From assembly GCF_014202945.1 (NCBI RefSeq), contig NZ_JACHHW010000003.1:124001-188000 (forward strand): 64,000 nucleotides of DNA, read 5' to 3'. This stretch comes from Zhongshania antarctica (GTDB taxonomy: Bacteria > Pseudomonadota > Gammaproteobacteria > Pseudomonadales > Spongiibacteraceae). This document shows, one piece after another, positions 25,960 to 34,741 of this stretch (position 1 is the first letter of the stretch; each line of letters begins with the position of its first letter). The notes beneath the pieces were generated by a model, which was given only the letters and a program-made list of their open reading frames with translations, made no database searches and was not told where the DNA came from. The translations under genes were made by a program, and so were the position numbers.

Positions 25960-27150
25960 ATGAAATTACAATTCAGTCCTGAAGACGAGCAATTCCGCGC
26001 CGAGATCGCGGGCTGGTTAGCGGACAACTTAGTTGGTGAGTTTGCCCAGCTAAAATTCCGTGGCGGCCCGGGTGATGAGCATATGTTTCCTGAGGAGCGT
26101 AAGGCGTGGGAGCGCAAGCTAGCGGAAGGCGGCTGGACTTGCGTAGGCTGGCCAAAAGAAGTCGGCGGTCGCGGTTTATCAATTGAACAGCAGGTCATCT
26201 TTTTTGAGGAATACGCACGGGCTGGTGCGCCGGGCCGTATGGGTCATATCGGCGAGGGCTTAGCGGGGCCAACGCTGATTGCCTTTGGTAGCGAAGAACA
26301 AAAAAGCAAATATTTGCCCGGTATTTTGTCCGGCACTGAGTTCTGGTGCCAGGGATACTCGGAGCCAAGCGCCGGTTCAGATTTAGCCAATGTTAAAACC
26401 AAGGCGCGCTTCGACGAAGCCAGTGGCAAGTGGCAAATCAATGGCCAGAAGGTCTGGACCTCATTGGCCCATGAGTCTGAATACTGCTTTGTGATTGCCC
26501 GTACTGATCCTGAATCCAAAGCGCATAAAGGCTTGGGTTTTTTCCTGATAAAAATGGATCAGCCTGGCGTAACCGTGCGGCCAATTGAGCAAATTACCGG
26601 CACCTCCGAATTTAACGAAGTGTTTTTTGATGATGCAGAGTGCGCGGCCGAGGATATTGTCGGCCAGCCTGGCGACGGTTGGAAAGTGGCCATGGGCCTG
26701 CTGGGCTTTGAGCGCGGCGTGTCTACCTTGGGCCAGCAAATGGCCTTTCAAAATGAATTGAATGAAGTTGTTAAACTCGCCAAAGACAATGGCGCGGCTA
26801 AAGATCCGCTAATCCGCCAACGCATTGCCGACGCCCATATTGGCCTAAAGATAATGCGCTATAACAGCCTGCGTATGCTCTCTGGCGGCAGCGACGGTAG
26901 CCTACAAAAAGAAGCGCTGATTTATAAATTGTACTGGGCCACTTGGCACCGCGACCTCGGTGAACTCGCCGTGGATATACTCGGCCCCGAAGCCGATATT
27001 ATGGTCAACGCCCCGTATGAGTTAAATCGTTTGCAGTCCTTATTTCTGTTTACACGCTCAGACACCATCTACGGCGGTACCAATCAGATTCAGCGCAATA
27101 TTATTGCCGAGCGGGGTTTGGGAATGCCGAAGGAATTGAGGCCTGTTTAA
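25960..27150 (+). CDS. Acyl-CoA dehydrogenase, pair 2, long subunit
   Basis: 396 residues. WCQGYSEPSAGSDLANVKTKA and INGQKVWTSLAHESEYCFVIARTDP give the beta-domain flavin/substrate contacts; the C-terminus is TIYGGTNQIQRNIIAERGLGMP. As in the pair 1 long subunit, the MCAD catalytic-Glu position is replaced (Gly) and the RxQFG motif is absent. Together with the preceding ACAD it should form a heteromeric enzyme. Candidate reactions are dehydrogenation of HIP-CoA (FadE30 role) or of methyl-oxo-octanedioyl-CoA (FadE31/32 role). Confidence 0.85.
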   Translation: MKLQFSPEDEQFRAEIAGWLADNLVGEFAQLKFRGGPGDEHMFPEERKAWERKLAEGGWTCVGWPKEVGGRGLSIEQQVIFFEEYARAGAPGRMGHIGEGLAGPTLIAFGSEEQKSKYLPGILSGTEFWCQGYSEPSAGSDLANVKTKARFDEASGKWQINGQKVWTSLAHESEYCFVIARTDPESKAHKGLGFFLIKMDQPGVTVRPIEQITGTSEFNEVFFDDAECAAEDIVGQPGDGWKVAMGLLGFERGVSTLGQQMAFQNELNEVVKLAKDNGAAKDPLIRQRIADAHIGLKIMRYNSLRMLSGGSDGSLQKEALIYKLYWATWHRDLGELAVDILGPEADIMVNAPYELNRLQSLFLFTRSDTIYGGTNQIQRNIIAERGLGMPKELRPV

Positions 27151-27238
27151 GTCGGGTGTCTGGCGTCGGAGGTCTGACGGTAAGTGAGAGCTGTGAAATT
27201 TTATTTTAACGTTTGACGTCAGACATCTGACTTCCGAC
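27151..27238. repeat. Heptamer repeat, copy 6
   Basis: Units at 27151-27178 (GTCGGGT, GTCTGGC, GTCGGAG, GTCTGAC) face 27211-27238 (GTTTGAC, GTCAGAC, ATCTGAC, TTCCGAC). It starts at the base after the stop codon; the loop is AT-rich and 32 bases long. Confidence 0.9.
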
Positions 27239-27255
27239 GAGCAATGGAGTTAACA

Positions 27256-28044
27256 ATGAACATCAAAGTCCCAGAATACGTAAAAGGCCACGGCTTATTA
27301 AAAGGTAAGTCGGTACTCATTACCGCAGCGGCGGGCGCCGGTATTGGTTTTTCGGCGGCGCAGCGAGCCATTGAGGAAGGTTGCCGGGGTATCGTTATTT
27401 CTGATATCCACGAGGGGCGATTGAATGCCTCGGTAGAAAAGCTAAAAACAGAAACCGGCGGCGAGCAGGTCTACGGCAAAGTCTGCAACGTTGCTGTTGA
27501 AGAGGATGTGCAAGCGCTGATTAACACCGCTGAAGAGTTATTGGGTGGTGTAGATGTACTGATTAATAACGCGGGTTTGGGGACCACCAAACTGCTGATT
27601 GAAATGGAAGATCCCGAGTGGAACAAGGTGATCGACGTTACGCTCAATGGCACTATGCGCATGACCCGCTATATGATGAAGGTCATGAAAACCCGCGGTG
27701 AGGGCGTCATTGTTAATAACGCCTCTGTACTCGGTTGGCGCGCCCAAAAAGAACAGGCGCATTATGCTGCCGCTAAAGCGGGTGTAATGGCGCTTACCCG
27801 TTGCGCCGCCTTAGAAGCGGCTGACTTCGGCGTACGGATAAATGCCGTAGCGCCATCCTTGGCCGTTCACGCCATGCTTAAAAAATCAGCGCCGGAAGCA
27901 TTGTTGGCCGAACTCGAAGCGCGCGAAGCCTATGGTCGCGGCGCCGAAGTATGGGAAGTGGCCAATATTATGATGTTCCTCGCCTCGGATTATTCCAGTT
28001 ATATGACCGGCGAAATTGTAAGTTGCTCGTCACAGCGAGCGTAA
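27256..28044 (+). CDS. ipdF: 5-hydroxy-HIP-CoA dehydrogenase-like SDR (IpdF)
   Basis: 262 residues from ATG 27256 (GGAG Shine-Dalgarno; a TTG/ATG-like extension to 27244 is less likely). The cofactor loop TAAAGAGIG is a variant of TGxxxGxG, followed by NNAGLGT and the catalytic NNASVLGWRAQKEQAHYAAAKAG (S...YxxxK). The opening VPEYVKGHGLLKGKSVLITAAAGAGIGFSAAQRA is characteristic, from memory, of IpdF (Rv3559c; ScdG), which oxidises the 5-hydroxyl of 5-OH-HIP-CoA to the ketone. No known alternative fits the context better. Confidence 0.82.
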   Translation: MNIKVPEYVKGHGLLKGKSVLITAAAGAGIGFSAAQRAIEEGCRGIVISDIHEGRLNASVEKLKTETGGEQVYGKVCNVAVEEDVQALINTAEELLGGVDVLINNAGLGTTKLLIEMEDPEWNKVIDVTLNGTMRMTRYMMKVMKTRGEGVIVNNASVLGWRAQKEQAHYAAAKAGVMALTRCAALEAADFGVRINAVAPSLAVHAMLKKSAPEALLAELEAREAYGRGAEVWEVANIMMFLASDYSSYMTGEIVSCSSQRA

Positions 28045-28049
28045 TGTTC

Positions 28050-28077
28050 GTCAGACGCCCGACGTCGGACGTCTGAC
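28050..28077. repeat. Heptamer repeat, copy 7 (loopless 28-bp palindrome)
   Basis: Units GTCAGAC, GCCCGAC, GTCGGAC and GTCTGAC run without a gap and make a 28-bp palindrome with one mismatched pair. It starts 5 bp after the ipdF stop. The order of centre bases (A,C then G,T) is the reverse of the looped copies. Confidence 0.88.
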
Positions 28078-28145
28078 GATTCAGCGCCTGATTAAATATT
28101 GCGAATTAAAACGCAAAATCAAATTTCAAAAAGGATACAAAAACC

Positions 28146-29348
28146 ATGAGAGAAGCTGTCATCGTTTCAACTGCCCGCACGGGTATGGGCAAATCATTTC
28201 GCGGCGCCTTAAACAATACCGAAGCACCGGCTATGGGCGGCCATGCCGTGCGCGCAGCGGTTGAGCGCGCGGGTATTGATCCGGCGTCCGTTGAAGATGT
28301 GATCTTTGGCGCTGCTGCCCAGCAGGGTACTCAAGCTTATAACCTCGGACGCTTGTGCGCTGTTGCTGGCGGTCTGCCAGACAGTGTTCCGGGCATGGCT
28401 ATAGAGCGTCAGTGCTCATCAGGTTTAATGTCAATCGCCTGGGCAGCAAAATCGATTATGTGTAATGAAATGGATATTGCCGTTGCTGGCGGTTTAGAAT
28501 CTATTTCACTTGTTCAGACTAAACATAAAAATTCACATCGCAATGTTTCACAGACAGTATTGGATATTGACCCGACAGCCTACATCCCGATGATTGAGAC
28601 GGCTGAAATCGTTGCTGAGCGTTATGGCGTTAGCCGTGAAGCTCAGGACCTGTACTCTCTGCAAAGCCAGCAGCGGGTTGCGGCAGCGCAGCAAGCGGGC
28701 CTATTTGCTGACGAAATCGTGCCCTTTAAGGCCAGCATGTCGGTGTTCAATAAAGAAACTAAAGAGACCACATTCAAAGATGTACTGTTGGAGAAGGACG
28801 AGTGTAATCGTCCTACTACCACGCTTGAAAGCTTGTCAGCATTGGAGCCGGTATGGAAAGACGGCCAATGGGTAAAACAAGGTCGCTTTATCACTGCTGG
28901 TAATGCCTCACAGCTCTCTGATGGCGCTTCAGCGTGCGTAGTCATGGATCGTAAATTAGCTGAACAACAAGGTTTGGCGCCCTTAGGCTTATATCGTGGT
29001 TTGGCTGTTGCCGGTTGCAAGGCGGACGAGATGGGCATTGGCCCAGTCTTCGCTGTACCTAAGCTATTAAAGCGCGCGGGTTTAAAAGTCAGCGATATCG
29101 GTTTGTGGGAATTGAACGAAGCTTTTGCGGCGCAGGTAATCTACTGCCGCGACCAACTGGGCATCGACAATGACAAACTTAATGTGAATGGCGGCGCTAT
29201 CGCAATTGGCCATCCCTTCGGTATGAGCGGTGCGCGCATGGTCGGTCACGCTTTGTTAGAAGGTAAGCGTCGCGGTGTGAAATACGTGGTTGTTACCATG
29301 TGCATTGGTGGCGGCATGGGCGCGGCGGGTTTATTTGAAGTACTGTAA
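28146..29348 (+). CDS. Thiolase (acetyl-CoA acyltransferase), second in operon
   Basis: 400 residues. Catalytic Cys in [19 protein letters not shown], His in [14 protein letters not shown], second Cys in [11 protein letters not shown]. It is the last gene before the terminator. A thiolase is needed for removing acetyl-CoA from the HIP-CoA propionyl side chain and another after IpdAB; two thiolases in the operon fit these two steps. Which thiolase does which is inference; generic annotation would be acetyl-CoA C-acetyltransferase. An AAAGGA site precedes ATG 28146. Confidence 0.85.
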   Translation: MREAVIVSTARTGMGKSFRGALNNTEAPAMGGHAVRAAVERAGIDPASVEDVIFGAAAQQGTQAYNLGRLCAVAGGLPDSVPGMAIERQCSSGLMSIAWAAKSIMCNEMDIAVAGGLESISLVQTKHKNSHRNVSQTVLDIDPTAYIPMIETAEIVAERYGVSREAQDLYSLQSQQRVAAAQQAGLFADEIVPFKASMSVFNKETKETTFKDVLLEKDECNRPTTTLESLSALEPVWKDGQWVKQGRFITAGNASQLSDGASACVVMDRKLAEQQGLAPLGLYRGLAVAGCKADEMGIGPVFAVPKLLKRAGLKVSDIGLWELNEAFAAQVIYCRDQLGIDNDKLNVNGGAIAIGHPFGMSGARMVGHALLEGKRRGVKYVVVTMCIGGGMGAAGLFEVL

Positions 29349-29382
29349 GATATTATAAAAAGCCTAAAAGGCAGGAAAGGGG

Positions 29383-29415
29383 AACCGCTGTGGCGCAAGC
29401 TGCAGCGGTTTTTTT
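29383..29415 (+). terminator. Intrinsic terminator of the ipd operon
   Basis: AACCGCTG (29383-29390) pairs exactly with CAGCGGTT (29403-29410), loop 12 bases, followed directly by a T-run. This is the only convincing plus-strand terminator after ipdA and so marks the operon end. Confidence 0.9.
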
Positions 29416-29537
29416 ATGTCCGCTGATTGCCGTAATAAAAATTCGGTGAGTAAATAATGCAGATCTGAATTTAGCCTGCTAACGTAGGTTCTACGCGTAA
29501 ATTAGTAAATGCAATTTAAACGGAAAGGAAAATTATA

Positions 29538-30167
29538 ATGATCACAATTTACCACCTCGGTGCATCGCAATCGGATCGGATTGTGTGGCTGATGGAAGAG
29601 CTGAATCTACCTTATAAATTAGAATGGTTTGATCGCGGCGCAGATATGCTGGCGCCGCCAGAGTATCGGGCATTACACCCAGTAGGTACCTCGCCAATTA
29701 TTCGCGATGGCGAGCGAGTTATGGCGGAGTCGGCGGCAATTGTTGAGTATATTAGCCAGCGTTACGGCCAAGGGAAACTGAGTATTACCCCAGACCATGA
29801 ATGCTACCCAGATTATCTGTACTGGATGCAATTCAATAATAATTTACAGCAACTGTTTTTCACCAAACTGGGCATGGGTGAGGGTGGCGGCGCGGTAGAT
29901 ATTATTAAAGCCATGACCAAGCGCCGCGAAGATGCGTACTACCATTATTTAAATGACAGACTGGCGGAGTCGGCCTACTTGGCTGGGCCAGAGTTCAGCT
30001 GCGCCGATATTATGGTGATGTTTAATTTAACGGCGTTGCCGCTATTTGGCGGTCGCGGTATTGATGACCTTGAACACGTTAAAGCCTATGTGGATCGAAT
30101 TTCTCAGCGCCCGGCGTATATTAAGGCGATGGCGATTGCTGGGCCTGCGGCGGCAAGACCAGCGTAG
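29538..30167 (+). CDS. Glutathione S-transferase family protein
   Basis: 209 residues. The thioredoxin-fold N-terminal domain contains VGTSPIIRDGERVMAESAAIVEYI, with the cis-Pro and the E-S glutathione-binding pair. The all-helical C-terminal domain includes SAYLAGPEFSCADIMVMF (N-capping/hydrophobic staple motif). GSTs conjugate or reduce electrophiles in the cytoplasm. It has its own upstream region after the operon terminator, so it need not be part of steroid catabolism. Confidence 0.9.
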   Translation: MITIYHLGASQSDRIVWLMEELNLPYKLEWFDRGADMLAPPEYRALHPVGTSPIIRDGERVMAESAAIVEYISQRYGQGKLSITPDHECYPDYLYWMQFNNNLQQLFFTKLGMGEGGGAVDIIKAMTKRREDAYYHYLNDRLAESAYLAGPEFSCADIMVMFNLTALPLFGGRGIDDLEHVKAYVDRISQRPAYIKAMAIAGPAAARPA

Positions 30168-30181
30168 TGTAGTCCTTACGC

Positions 30182-30652
30182 TTACCGTCGCCAGCACTTG
30201 GCGACGGTATAAGCAGAGGCGGCCGAGTCTAAGGTGAGCGTTCCAGACTGATTAATCTGAAAGTTTCCGCAATGATCACCCGCCATGCTCCCGGTGCGGC
30301 TTGCTCTCAATGTGTAGGTATTAGCGGAGGGCGTGCCGGTGACGGCAATAGTGTAATAGCTTGCACCATTGCTGGGAACGCGAGTCGGGTATATCGCCGG
30401 TAGGCTGCCGCTGCTATTAATATAGCGGCCGTTGACGCTGTAATAGCGCTCTAGGGCTTGGGCTGCCTCTTGTAAGGCTCCTGCGGCGTCATTGCGACGG
30501 GCTTTGGCGACTGATTCTTGATAAGACGGATAGGCAATGCTGGCTAATATGCCGACTATGGCAATAACAATTAAGAGTTCTATTAAGCTAAAACCGAAGG
30601 TGTGCTTTTGCACATTGAATACGGCGCAGCGGGTAATTGGTGTTTGATTCAT
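30182..30652 (-). CDS. pilE: Type IV minor pilin PilE
   Basis: 156 residues from ATG 30652, which overlaps the pilY1 stop (ATGA). The class III signal HTFGFSLIELLIVIAIVGILASIAYPSYQ shows the prepilin-peptidase site G/F with Glu at +5, then the N-terminal helix. Two Cys near the end (GDHCGNF, AKCWRR) form the D-loop disulfide. It is a minor pilin that primes type IV pilus assembly together with PilVWX and PilY1. Last gene of the operon. Confidence 0.9.
   Translation of the reverse strand: MNQTPITRCAVFNVQKHTFGFSLIELLIVIAIVGILASIAYPSYQESVAKARRNDAAGALQEAAQALERYYSVNGRYINSSGSLPAIYPTRVPSNGASYYTIAVTGTPSANTYTLRASRTGSMAGDHCGNFQINQSGTLTLDSAASAYTVAKCWRR
30184..30208. terminator. Hairpin between convergent GST and pilE genes
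   Basis: ACCGTCGCCA (30184-30193) and TGGCGACGGT (30199-30208) form a perfect 10-bp stem with a 5-base loop. It overlaps the last codons of pilE and lies 16 bp after the GST stop. There is no T-run on either side, so it could be a weak bidirectional terminator or an mRNA-end stabiliser. Confidence 0.5.
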
Positions 30653-33600
30653 CGCAGCTGCCACCACGATTGCCGCCCCAATTCTTTGCCGGTTCCGCGC
30701 TCGAGAGTAAGACCAATACTTCCGCGGGAGCCCGAGGTGTATTTATATTCCTTTTCGCCGGCGCCAATAATGCCGGGAGGCGTGATTAATTGGTCAAATT
30801 TTTTGCCACTCGGTGGGAAGAAAGCTCCATTAATATTGACCATATCATCGTCATTGATTAAGCCGTCGCCATTGATGTCGAGCACGGTATTGGGGAGGCG
30901 ACCACCAGTGATGGTGTCGATTTCCATTAGGTGGCTGGTGCCACCAAAGTTGCAGGGGTCTGCTGACGGAATCAGCGTGGTGAAAATAACGCGGCCATTG
31001 CGCAATACGGCCTGATCGGTGACCCGCTCGCCAGCGCCATTGGTAGCGTTGGGGTTTTTTAGGTCGAGAACCCAACCTTTTTTAGCGCTGTAGTTTACGG
31101 GAGTGTCCGACACTACCCGCACAGGAAACTCGGCGGTGCCGCCGCGCAGTGTGGGGGTAGCCTCGTAAATAATACTTTGCAGCTGCAAATCGCTACGTGC
31201 GCTGATTCGGCTGCCGTTGTCTCGAATACCGTAAAAGCTTTGCAATTGTGGCGAGTTACTGACCACTGAATCGCCCTGTTCAAAATATTTGCCGGTGCCG
31301 AAGTAAATCATAATACCGCCGTCGGGGTGGCGGCCAGATGTCATGGCTGCCGTGATGGCCTGCCTACTACCATCAACATCTTTCGCAACGAATAATGGTG
31401 CTGGGTTACTGCCGGTTTTAAACGCGGAATCCCACTGGCTGCTGTTGGTGGCGCGTAGATCAAATTTCCAAACATTTCCGCTGAGGTCGCCAGCATAGAC
31501 ATAGTCGGTAATGCGGTCGCTGTCGGTGTCTACAGCCAAGATGTCGCCGAGGCCGTTGTCGGCGCCAGGAACTTTGGTGTCTAGTGCTTTAATCAAGGTG
31601 CCGGTTTTAAGATTCACCACAAACAATTTTACGGTGTCGCCGCTATTATAGCCGTTGCCAAAAATCGCTACCCAGTCGCCAGTGGCGAGGCGAGTGAGTA
31701 CTGGATTACTCATACTGAAGCCCAGTTTGTTGGTGGCGGCCGCCGCAGTATGAAAATCCCAAAGAATATCGGTGGTGTCGATATTGGCGGGGTCGCTAAC
31801 GTCAATAGCAAAGACCGATCCGCCGCCGGCGCCGCTAGCACCGACCAATACAGAACGCCATGCACCGTCCCAATAGGCATCAATGACAAGGGGGGAGCCG
31901 TCTACAAAGTATTTGTGCTCGTAGTCGGGTTTGGTCAAGGTGTATAAGGCGCTGTACGCGCGCTTGGGAATATAGGCAAATTCTTCGGCGCCGGTATTGG
32001 CATTAAAGCCATGTAGCATACCGTCGTTGGCGCCAACAAATAGCATCGCCGGTTTGGCCTTTTTTGCCGAAAGATAGGCGGCGTAACTACTGCCTTCCCC
32101 TCCGGACAAACGCGAAAATCCGTAGTTCTGGTCCCAGTGGAAATAAGGGTTGGAGTGGACAATATCACCAAGCAATTGTGAGCGAATGCGATAGTTGGGA
32201 TTAGTGCCTTCTAAGCTCCGGTCGCCACGTAGCCAATTAACTCGTTGCGGCCCCTCTATCAACGCGTTAGCTGACGTCAGGTCTACCGTAAGCGCTAATC
32301 TCTCAGCCGTGCCAAGGTTCGCCCAGGTGAAATTAACGGCACTGTCGGACCACGTGAGAATATTGCGGTTTGCGTGAGAGGCAATGCCATTGCTGGTGTT
32401 ACTGTCCCACTTTACGTCGGCTAAGGCGCCATCGCTAGCGACTTCATAGGCCAATATTTGTCCGGACCAGTCGCGGCTGTCATAGCGCGCTTGAAATATT
32501 AAGGTGTCGGAATCTAAACGAGTAGAGTTGCTGGCAATAGCGGATGACGAGCCAATTGACTGGAGAATACGGGTGATTGCCGATTTTAATTTTGTGGCAA
32601 TTTCTACTGGCTTACTGGCAATAAGGAGCGCGCCACGACCATTAATTGTGGCGTGCCACAGGTCGTCGATTGCGGTTGGGCTGCGGTTTTCAAATGTGGT
32701 GTGCCAGTTAGGCGGATTTGCATATGGGTCTGCCGGATTATCTGGGTCGTACAAAATGCCACCGGTACCCAAGGTGACGGCATAAGTGAGCATATGTAAA
32801 TTGGTTTTGCAGTCTAAAGCGGGTGGCCGGTTTTGTCGGTTACAGGCCGCCGCCACGGGCACTTGGCCGGTGGCGAGGTCCGAGCGCAAGTGATTGTCGT
32901 AATATTTCATGGCGATATCGGCCATGGTAGAACTCGCGGAATCTTGGTAGGGCGCGCCTTTACCGCCGTCTTCATTGCCGACGCCACTAATGCTGCTTAC
33001 ATTGCTGTAGCCGTCGGTAAAGAGGATGGCGGCATTGGCTTGGCAGGCGTGGGTGATGGGAGCGTCATTATTAGAACGCTGAAATTGCTGGCCAGCGTGA
33101 TTAAGTGCTTCGCGATTGGGCGTGCCACCGCTATTCCCACCGCGGGAGTAAATGGTGTCATAAAAGCTGATGCGGTCGTTGCTATCCGCTAATGCGTTCA
33201 TGCTGATGTTGTTGCGATTGTTAATGGTAAATTCGCCGACTCGGGCATTATTTACGTCGAAAAAAGACAAGGCCACACCGGCGCGGGTTGCTAAATGGCG
33301 TTTGCGGTAATAGGAAAACCAATTAGCGAAGTTCTGCATCATGGCATTGTAGTTTGCGGTTGACGAAAAATTCGCCGATTTAATTTCGTAACCATACAGC
33401 ACTGTTGCGCCGTCGGGAGCATAGCCGCTTAGTGGCGCGCTGGTGTAAGCAAAGCGGCTGGGCAGCGGTTCCGTTAAATAAAAAGTAGCGGGGTAGTAGC
33501 TCAGGGTTTCGTTGGTGGAGTTCGTTGCGGTATCGCCATTGGGTAAACGCATTCCCGGCTGAAATCTGAATTTATGATTGTGATTGCTGTTGTTTATATT

Positions 33601-34176
33601 TTGCGTAAGGTCGAACCTGGATGAGCCCTGCGTTGGGTCGCTGGGCGCGCTCGTTGCGATAATATTGCTAAAAGTAGTACTGCCAATACTCGGCCAGGGT
33701 ACGTAAATGTCCTCTGGATTAAAATAGGCTTTGTTGTAATCCGGTGAGCGGGCAAAGGCAAATTGCGCGGTTGGCGGTACGGCGTAGTGGTCGTTATCAG
33801 CGTCGCCGTAGACGCGATTACCGCTGCCGGTACCGTTGGGAAAAAGATAAGTGTATTTCTTCCAGGTGCCGTTGGCGCCACCTACCTTATTAAAGTTAAG
33901 CACGCCAGCAGTGATGACATCGTCCTTATCTCGGCCGACAAAACTCTTGCTCCCGGTATGCCACCACAGCGCGCCATCGTTGGTGGGCATAAGGAGTTCC
34001 GCGTCCATACTGCCCGAGTCGTCAATCGCCATGATGATATTCGGACTTACACCAGTGGCAAACGATAGCGGGGTGTTTGCAATATTGAGTGCAGCTAAGC
34101 CCTTAGGTGAGACAGCGGTGAGCAGTATTGGCGCAATAATAAGCAGTAAACAGCGTAAGCCAGCTTTAGCGATCAT
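30649..34176 (-). CDS. pilY1: Type IV pilus tip adhesin PilY1
   Basis: 1175 residues. A signal peptide is followed by a von Willebrand A-like region with a MIDAS-type DDSGSMD near residue 55. The C-terminal half is the PilY beta-propeller (LFVGANDGMLHGFNANTGAEEFAYIPK, FVDGSPLVIDAYW). The calcium-binding loop DTDSDRITD within AVDTDSDRITDYVYAGDLSG is the conserved PilY1 site that controls pilus retraction. A second EF-hand-like loop, LDINGDGLINDDDMVNING, lies close to the C-terminus and is not part of the core family. Located at the pilus tip, it mediates adhesion and surface sensing. Confidence 0.92.
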   Translation of the reverse strand: MIAKAGLRCLLLIIAPILLTAVSPKGLAALNIANTPLSFATGVSPNIIMAIDDSGSMDAELLMPTNDGALWWHTGSKSFVGRDKDDVITAGVLNFNKVGGANGTWKKYTYLFPNGTGSGNRVYGDADNDHYAVPPTAQFAFARSPDYNKAYFNPEDIYVPWPSIGSTTFSNIIATSAPSDPTQGSSRFDLTQNINNSNHNHKFRFQPGMRLPNGDTATNSTNETLSYYPATFYLTEPLPSRFAYTSAPLSGYAPDGATVLYGYEIKSANFSSTANYNAMMQNFANWFSYYRKRHLATRAGVALSFFDVNNARVGEFTINNRNNISMNALADSNDRISFYDTIYSRGGNSGGTPNREALNHAGQQFQRSNNDAPITHACQANAAILFTDGYSNVSSISGVGNEDGGKGAPYQDSASSTMADIAMKYYDNHLRSDLATGQVPVAAACNRQNRPPALDCKTNLHMLTYAVTLGTGGILYDPDNPADPYANPPNWHTTFENRSPTAIDDLWHATINGRGALLIASKPVEIATKLKSAITRILQSIGSSSAIASNSTRLDSDTLIFQARYDSRDWSGQILAYEVASDGALADVKWDSNTSNGIASHANRNILTWSDSAVNFTWANLGTAERLALTVDLTSANALIEGPQRVNWLRGDRSLEGTNPNYRIRSQLLGDIVHSNPYFHWDQNYGFSRLSGGEGSSYAAYLSAKKAKPAMLFVGANDGMLHGFNANTGAEEFAYIPKRAYSALYTLTKPDYEHKYFVDGSPLVIDAYWDGAWRSVLVGASGAGGGSVFAIDVSDPANIDTTDILWDFHTAAAATNKLGFSMSNPVLTRLATGDWVAIFGNGYNSGDTVKLFVVNLKTGTLIKALDTKVPGADNGLGDILAVDTDSDRITDYVYAGDLSGNVWKFDLRATNSSQWDSAFKTGSNPAPLFVAKDVDGSRQAITAAMTSGRHPDGGIMIYFGTGKYFEQGDSVVSNSPQLQSFYGIRDNGSRISARSDLQLQSIIYEATPTLRGGTAEFPVRVVSDTPVNYSAKKGWVLDLKNPNATNGAGERVTDQAVLRNGRVIFTTLIPSADPCNFGGTSHLMEIDTITGGRLPNTVLDINGDGLINDDDMVNINGAFFPPSGKKFDQLITPPGIIGAGEKEYKYTSGSRGSIGLTLERGTGKELGRQSWWQLR

Positions 34177-34192
34177 GTTTGATTCTCATTTT

Positions 34193-34741
34193 TTATTCGC
34201 GGCGATAAATTGTGCGCAGTACCACTATCGATCTGTCACTGACGCCAAAACCGCGTGCGGTGATGCGGTAATTGGTAATGACTTTTACGGGCTTGCCAGC
34301 GTCGAGCGCAGCAAGGGGGTCATCAAGCTGTGTAAGTTCTTCAAGGTAAAATTGCGGTGCGCTGGAGACTCCACTTATACCGCTGGCAGTTCGCCAGCCG
34401 GTGGAGGCAATATCATTCCAGTCGGGTGGTGTGCATTCAACGCCGTTACCGCTGCATTGCTTGTATAAACCGTTGCTGCCGTTAAAGGGACCAACTGCCG
34501 TGGCCTGCAAAACTTTTTCGCCTTCGCGCAGTGCGGCTTCAGCAGCTTGGAATGCGGAGTTGGTGTCTCTTGCATTACCGGCCATACGCTCTTGTAAGGT
34601 GGTGGACTGCAGCGCGCTGGCGCAAATAATAGTGAGAATCAGCATAAAAACGAGGCTGATAAGCAGCGCGGCACCCCGTTGCGATGAGGGATTAATTTGG
34701 TTCATGCGCTTGTCCCTTTGTCCCATAGCGGCGACTCTCAT
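34193..34741 (-). CDS. pilX: Type IV minor pilin PilX
   Basis: Up to 182 residues; ATG 34741 overlaps the pilW stop (ATGA), while ATG 34705 (MNQINPSSQRGAALL) gives a more typical short leader. The hydrophobic helix GAALLISLVFMLILTIICASAL and the PilX-specific TTLQERMAGNARD, FQAAEAALREGE signature are clear. It is a minor pilin of the priming complex. A Cys pair is present in the C-terminal region (YKQCSGNGVECTPP). Confidence 0.9.
   Translation of the reverse strand: MRVAAMGQRDKRMNQINPSSQRGAALLISLVFMLILTIICASALQSTTLQERMAGNARDTNSAFQAAEAALREGEKVLQATAVGPFNGSNGLYKQCSGNGVECTPPDWNDIASTGWRTASGISGVSSAPQFYLEELTQLDDPLAALDAGKPVKVITNYRITARGFGVSDRSIVVLRTIYRRE

Noticed and set aside
17403-28077. CRISPR array
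   Set aside because: The repeated units are 7-bp palindromes in separate gene gaps, without unique spacers of constant length and without cas genes.
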